This document shows, one piece after another, positions 31,901-33,834 of a stretch of DNA of 33,834 nt. The translations under genes and the position numbers were made by a program. Location: contig SCRF01000068.1 of the NCBI GenBank assembly GCA_004322005.1, forward strand, positions 1 through 33,834. Reading direction: 5' to 3'. Source of the stretch: Rhodanobacter sp. Its GTDB lineage: Bacteria > Pseudomonadota > Gammaproteobacteria > Xanthomonadales > Rhodanobacteraceae. The first letter of the stretch is position 1, and each line of letters opens with the position of its first letter. The notes beneath the pieces were generated by a model that was not told where the DNA came from, did no database searches, and saw only the letters and a program-made list of their open reading frames with translations.

Positions 31901-32608
31901 GGCAGGCTGGGTGGCGACCGCATGCCACGCCGTGGCGTCGAAGGGCTGCCGCGACAATTCGCGTACCTGGGCAAGGAACGCGTCGCGCGGCAACTCCAGC
32001 GCGCCCAGCCCGAGCAGGTGCGGATTGCTGACCTGGGCGTCGATCAGCGGAAAATCCCAGCCGAGCAGCAGCTGCGCCAGCGCGATCAGCGCGACCCGCG
32101 AGCCACCACTGTGTGCGCTGAACATCGACTCGCCGCAGAACAACCGGCCGATCGCGACGCCGTAGACGCCACCGACCAGCTGCCCGCCGTCCCATACCTC
32201 GACGCTGTGGGCGTGGCCCAGGCCGTGCAGCGCCGTATAGGCATCGATCATCGCCGGGCTGATCCAGGTGCCCGGCTGCTGCGGTCGCGGCGCGGCACAG
32301 GCCAGCATCACCTGGCGGAACGCCCGGTTCACGCTGATTTGCCAATCCTTGCCGCGCAGGGTGCGCTGCAGGCTGCGGTTGGGTTTCAGCCGATCGGTGC
32401 GAAACACGCAGCGCGGGTCGGGCGACCACCACAGGATCGGCTCGTGCTCGCCGAACCACGGAAAGATGCCGTTCGCGTAGGCGGCCAGCAGCCGCGCCGG
32501 CGACAGATCGCCGCCGAACGCGAGCAGGCCGTTGGGCTTGCGCAGCGCCTGCCGCGGGTCGGGGAAGCGGTCCGGTAGATCGGGGTCCAGCAGCGGCAGA
32601 TGGATCAT
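31829..32608 (-). CDS. aat: Leucyl/phenylalanyl-tRNA-protein transferase
   Basis: A 259-residue enzyme that adds Leu or Phe from tRNA to proteins with N-terminal Arg or Lys, marking them for ClpS/ClpAP (bacterial N-end rule). FPDPRQALRKPNGLLAFGGD, YANGIFPWF, ILWWSPDPRCVF, TWISPAMIDAYTALHGLGHA and GRLFCGESMFS are hallmark phrases of Aat. It is about 25 residues longer than E. coli Aat (234); the extra tail (after FDATAWH) is encoded in the part overlapping the convergent HD-GYP gene. The ATG overlaps the upstream gene's stop as ATGA, so the two form an operon. Confidence 0.97.
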   Translation of the reverse strand: MIHLPLLDPDLPDRFPDPRQALRKPNGLLAFGGDLSPARLLAAYANGIFPWFGEHEPILWWSPDPRCVFRTDRLKPNRSLQRTLRGKDWQISVNRAFRQVMLACAAPRPQQPGTWISPAMIDAYTALHGLGHAHSVEVWDGGQLVGGVYGVAIGRLFCGESMFSAHSGGSRVALIALAQLLLGWDFPLIDAQVSNPHLLGLGALELPRDAFLAQVRELSRQPFDATAWHAVATQPASAYLQQAARRPYAVDVAESAGRK

Positions 32609-33765
32609 GACCGGGCGTTGCCGTGCTCGGCGTACGGGCTGTGCTCTTGCAGCTCGGCCATATACGCGTCCATCGCCACCGCCTCGCGCGCCAGCGCCGC
32701 CGCCACCGCGGTGCGAAAGTCCGGGTCGGCCAGATAATGCCGCGAATGGGTGCGTACCGGCAGGAAGCCGCGTGCCAGCTTGTGCTCGCCCTGCGCGCCG
32801 GGTTCGAAGCGAGCGAGCTTGTTGGCAATCGCGTACTCGATGCCGCGGTAGTAGCACAGTTCGAAATGCAGCCCGGGGACATCCACCGCGGTGCCCCAGT
32901 AGCGGCCGTACAGCACGCCGTCGCCCTGCAGGAACAGCGCCATCGCCACGATGCTGCCCGCGTGGCGTGCCAGCGCCAGCTGCACGCACTGGCCAAGCGC
33001 GCCGAGCCGGGCGAAGAACGCCGCGGTCAGCGCCGCATGGTTGCCCTTGGCGTCGAACGTGGCCGCGTACAGCGCATGCACTCGCTGCCATTCGCCGAGG
33101 CTCAGGGTGTCGCCGCTGCGCCATTCGAGCGCGAGGCCGCTGGCCTCGACCCGGCTGCGTTCGCGCAGGATGTTCTTGCGTTTCTTGTGGCTGAGCGCGG
33201 CGAGGAAATCCGGGAAATGACGGTAGTTCCGGTTATGCCAGTGGAACTGGACGTCCGAACGGGCCAGCCAGCGCTGGTCCGGCACCAGGCTCTCGAATGC
33301 GCCGAGTTCGCTTTCCGGCAGGAAATTCGCGTGTACCGAGGACAGGCCGAGCCGCAAGGCTTCGTTGCGCATCGCCTCGACCAGCGCCTGGCGCAGGCTC
33401 GCGCTGTGTTGATGCCGGCCCGCCAGCAGGCGCGGGCCGGGCACCGGCGAGTAGGGCACGGCGTTGAGCAGCTTCGGGTAGTACTCGCCACCGGCGCGTT
33501 GCCATGCGCTGGCCCAGCTGAAGTCGAACACGAACTCGCCGTGCGAGTTGCCTTTCAGGTACAGCGGCGCGGCGGCGAGCAGTTCGCCGTTTTCATGCAA
33601 ACCGAGATGATGGGCTTGCCAGCCCCAGTCGGGGCGGATGCAGCCACCTTGTTCCAGCGCAGCCAGGAACGCGTGCGACACGAACGGGTTGGCGTCGCCG
33701 CGCAGCGCGTCCCACTGCGCGGCAGGCAGTTCGGCGATCGCGGCATGGAAGCGGATGTCGTACAT
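32605..33765 (-). CDS. GNAT-type acyltransferase-like protein (DUF482/COG3146)
   Basis: A 386-residue protein of the group sometimes labelled peptidoglycan-biosynthesis-related N-acetyltransferase. NPFVSHAFLAALEQGG, WQAHHLGLHENGELLAAAPLY, EFVFDFSWASAW, RHFPDFLAALSHKKRKNILR and a C-terminal GNAT-like part (GSIVAMALFLQGDGVLYGRY, LHFELCYYRGIEYAI, KLARGFLPVRTHS) are characteristic. Two GNAT-like halves as in Fem-type transferases are likely. The substrate is unknown; tight coupling with aat (ATGA overlap) recurs in proteobacteria and hints at use of aminoacyl-tRNA, but that is inference. No ribosome-binding site strong enough to fix the start; 33765 fits the family N-terminus. Confidence 0.85.
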   Translation of the reverse strand: MYDIRFHAAIAELPAAQWDALRGDANPFVSHAFLAALEQGGCIRPDWGWQAHHLGLHENGELLAAAPLYLKGNSHGEFVFDFSWASAWQRAGGEYYPKLLNAVPYSPVPGPRLLAGRHQHSASLRQALVEAMRNEALRLGLSSVHANFLPESELGAFESLVPDQRWLARSDVQFHWHNRNYRHFPDFLAALSHKKRKNILRERSRVEASGLALEWRSGDTLSLGEWQRVHALYAATFDAKGNHAALTAAFFARLGALGQCVQLALARHAGSIVAMALFLQGDGVLYGRYWGTAVDVPGLHFELCYYRGIEYAIANKLARFEPGAQGEHKLARGFLPVRTHSRHYLADPDFRTAVAAALAREAVAMDAYMAELQEHSPYAEHGNARS

Positions 33766-33789
33766 GGAGAATGCGGCCTGGCTGCCTGT

Positions 33790-33815
33790 GTAGGAGCCCG
33801 CTGGCGGGCGATGCT
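33790..33815. repeat. Single REP unit (class B)
   Basis: GTAGGAGCCCGCTGGCGGGC followed by GATGC. The stem GCCCGC/GCGGGC and the GATGC tail place it with the inner class B units at 11648 and 13439. Any inverted partner would lie beyond the window end. Confidence 0.7.
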
Positions 33816-33834
33816 TTGGCTTTGAATTTTCCTA

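Overview
The window is a GC-rich chromosomal segment that most resembles a gammaproteobacterium of the Xanthomonadales, probably the Rhodanobacter/Dyella/Frateuria side. The reasons are a xanthomonad-type sucrose (sux) locus with a TonB-dependent receptor and amylosucrase, a complete cbb3 oxidase operon, a long IspG, and many GTAG-headed palindromic REP sequences between genes. This placement is inferred from gene content; no 16S or database comparison was possible.

Layout. 1-1754: a possible gene end, then a secreted PKD-domain protein on the + strand with its terminator. 1833-9920 (- strand): a sucrose-utilisation cluster read LacI regulator, TonB-dependent receptor, amylosucrase, fructokinase, MFS sugar transporter. 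The last four genes overlap or nearly touch, and a perfect 14-bp palindromic operator lies upstream of the receptor. 10096-16684 (- strand): alpha/beta hydrolase, aldehyde dehydrogenase, exonuclease VII large subunit (xseA) and a cardiolipin-synthase-like phospholipase D protein, separated by REP clusters. 16936-19607 (+ strand): an acetyl-CoA hydrolase/transferase-family gene followed by a Phd/VapC-type toxin-antitoxin pair. The pair is bracketed by two diverged 70-bp copies of the 3' end of the CoA-transferase gene. 19608-21722: repeat-rich DNA, a small ORF divergent from a LysR regulator, another REP pair, and a DUF433-like antitoxin remnant. 21723-23072: glutathione reductase. 23361-29397 (- strand): ccoN-ccoO-ccoQ-ccoP-fixH-ccoI-ccoS, with an FNR/Anr-type promoter. 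29642-31900 (+ strand): ispG and an HD-GYP phosphodiesterase. 31829-33765 (- strand): an acyltransferase-like gene and aat.

How the genes work together. The sux genes form a sucrose route: uptake across the outer membrane (TonB receptor) and inner membrane (MFS), splitting with polymerisation of glucose (amylosucrase), and phosphorylation of the released fructose (fructokinase), under LacI control. The cco genes encode the high-affinity terminal oxidase and its copper and haem maturation factors. Most junctions there are 4-nt ATGA overlaps, implying translational coupling.

The most unusual signals are in the repeats. A palindromic element of 165 bp (55 codons, no stop) sits in frame inside the end of fixH and leaves the overlap with ccoI intact; a half copy lies at the other end of the same operon. 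The toxin-antitoxin pair is flanked by a duplicated gene tail, like a minimal islet. REP hairpins of two classes are nested A-B-B'-A' and show compensatory stem changes. I saw no transposase, integrase, CRISPR array, rRNA or tRNA, and no complete novel multi-gene system.
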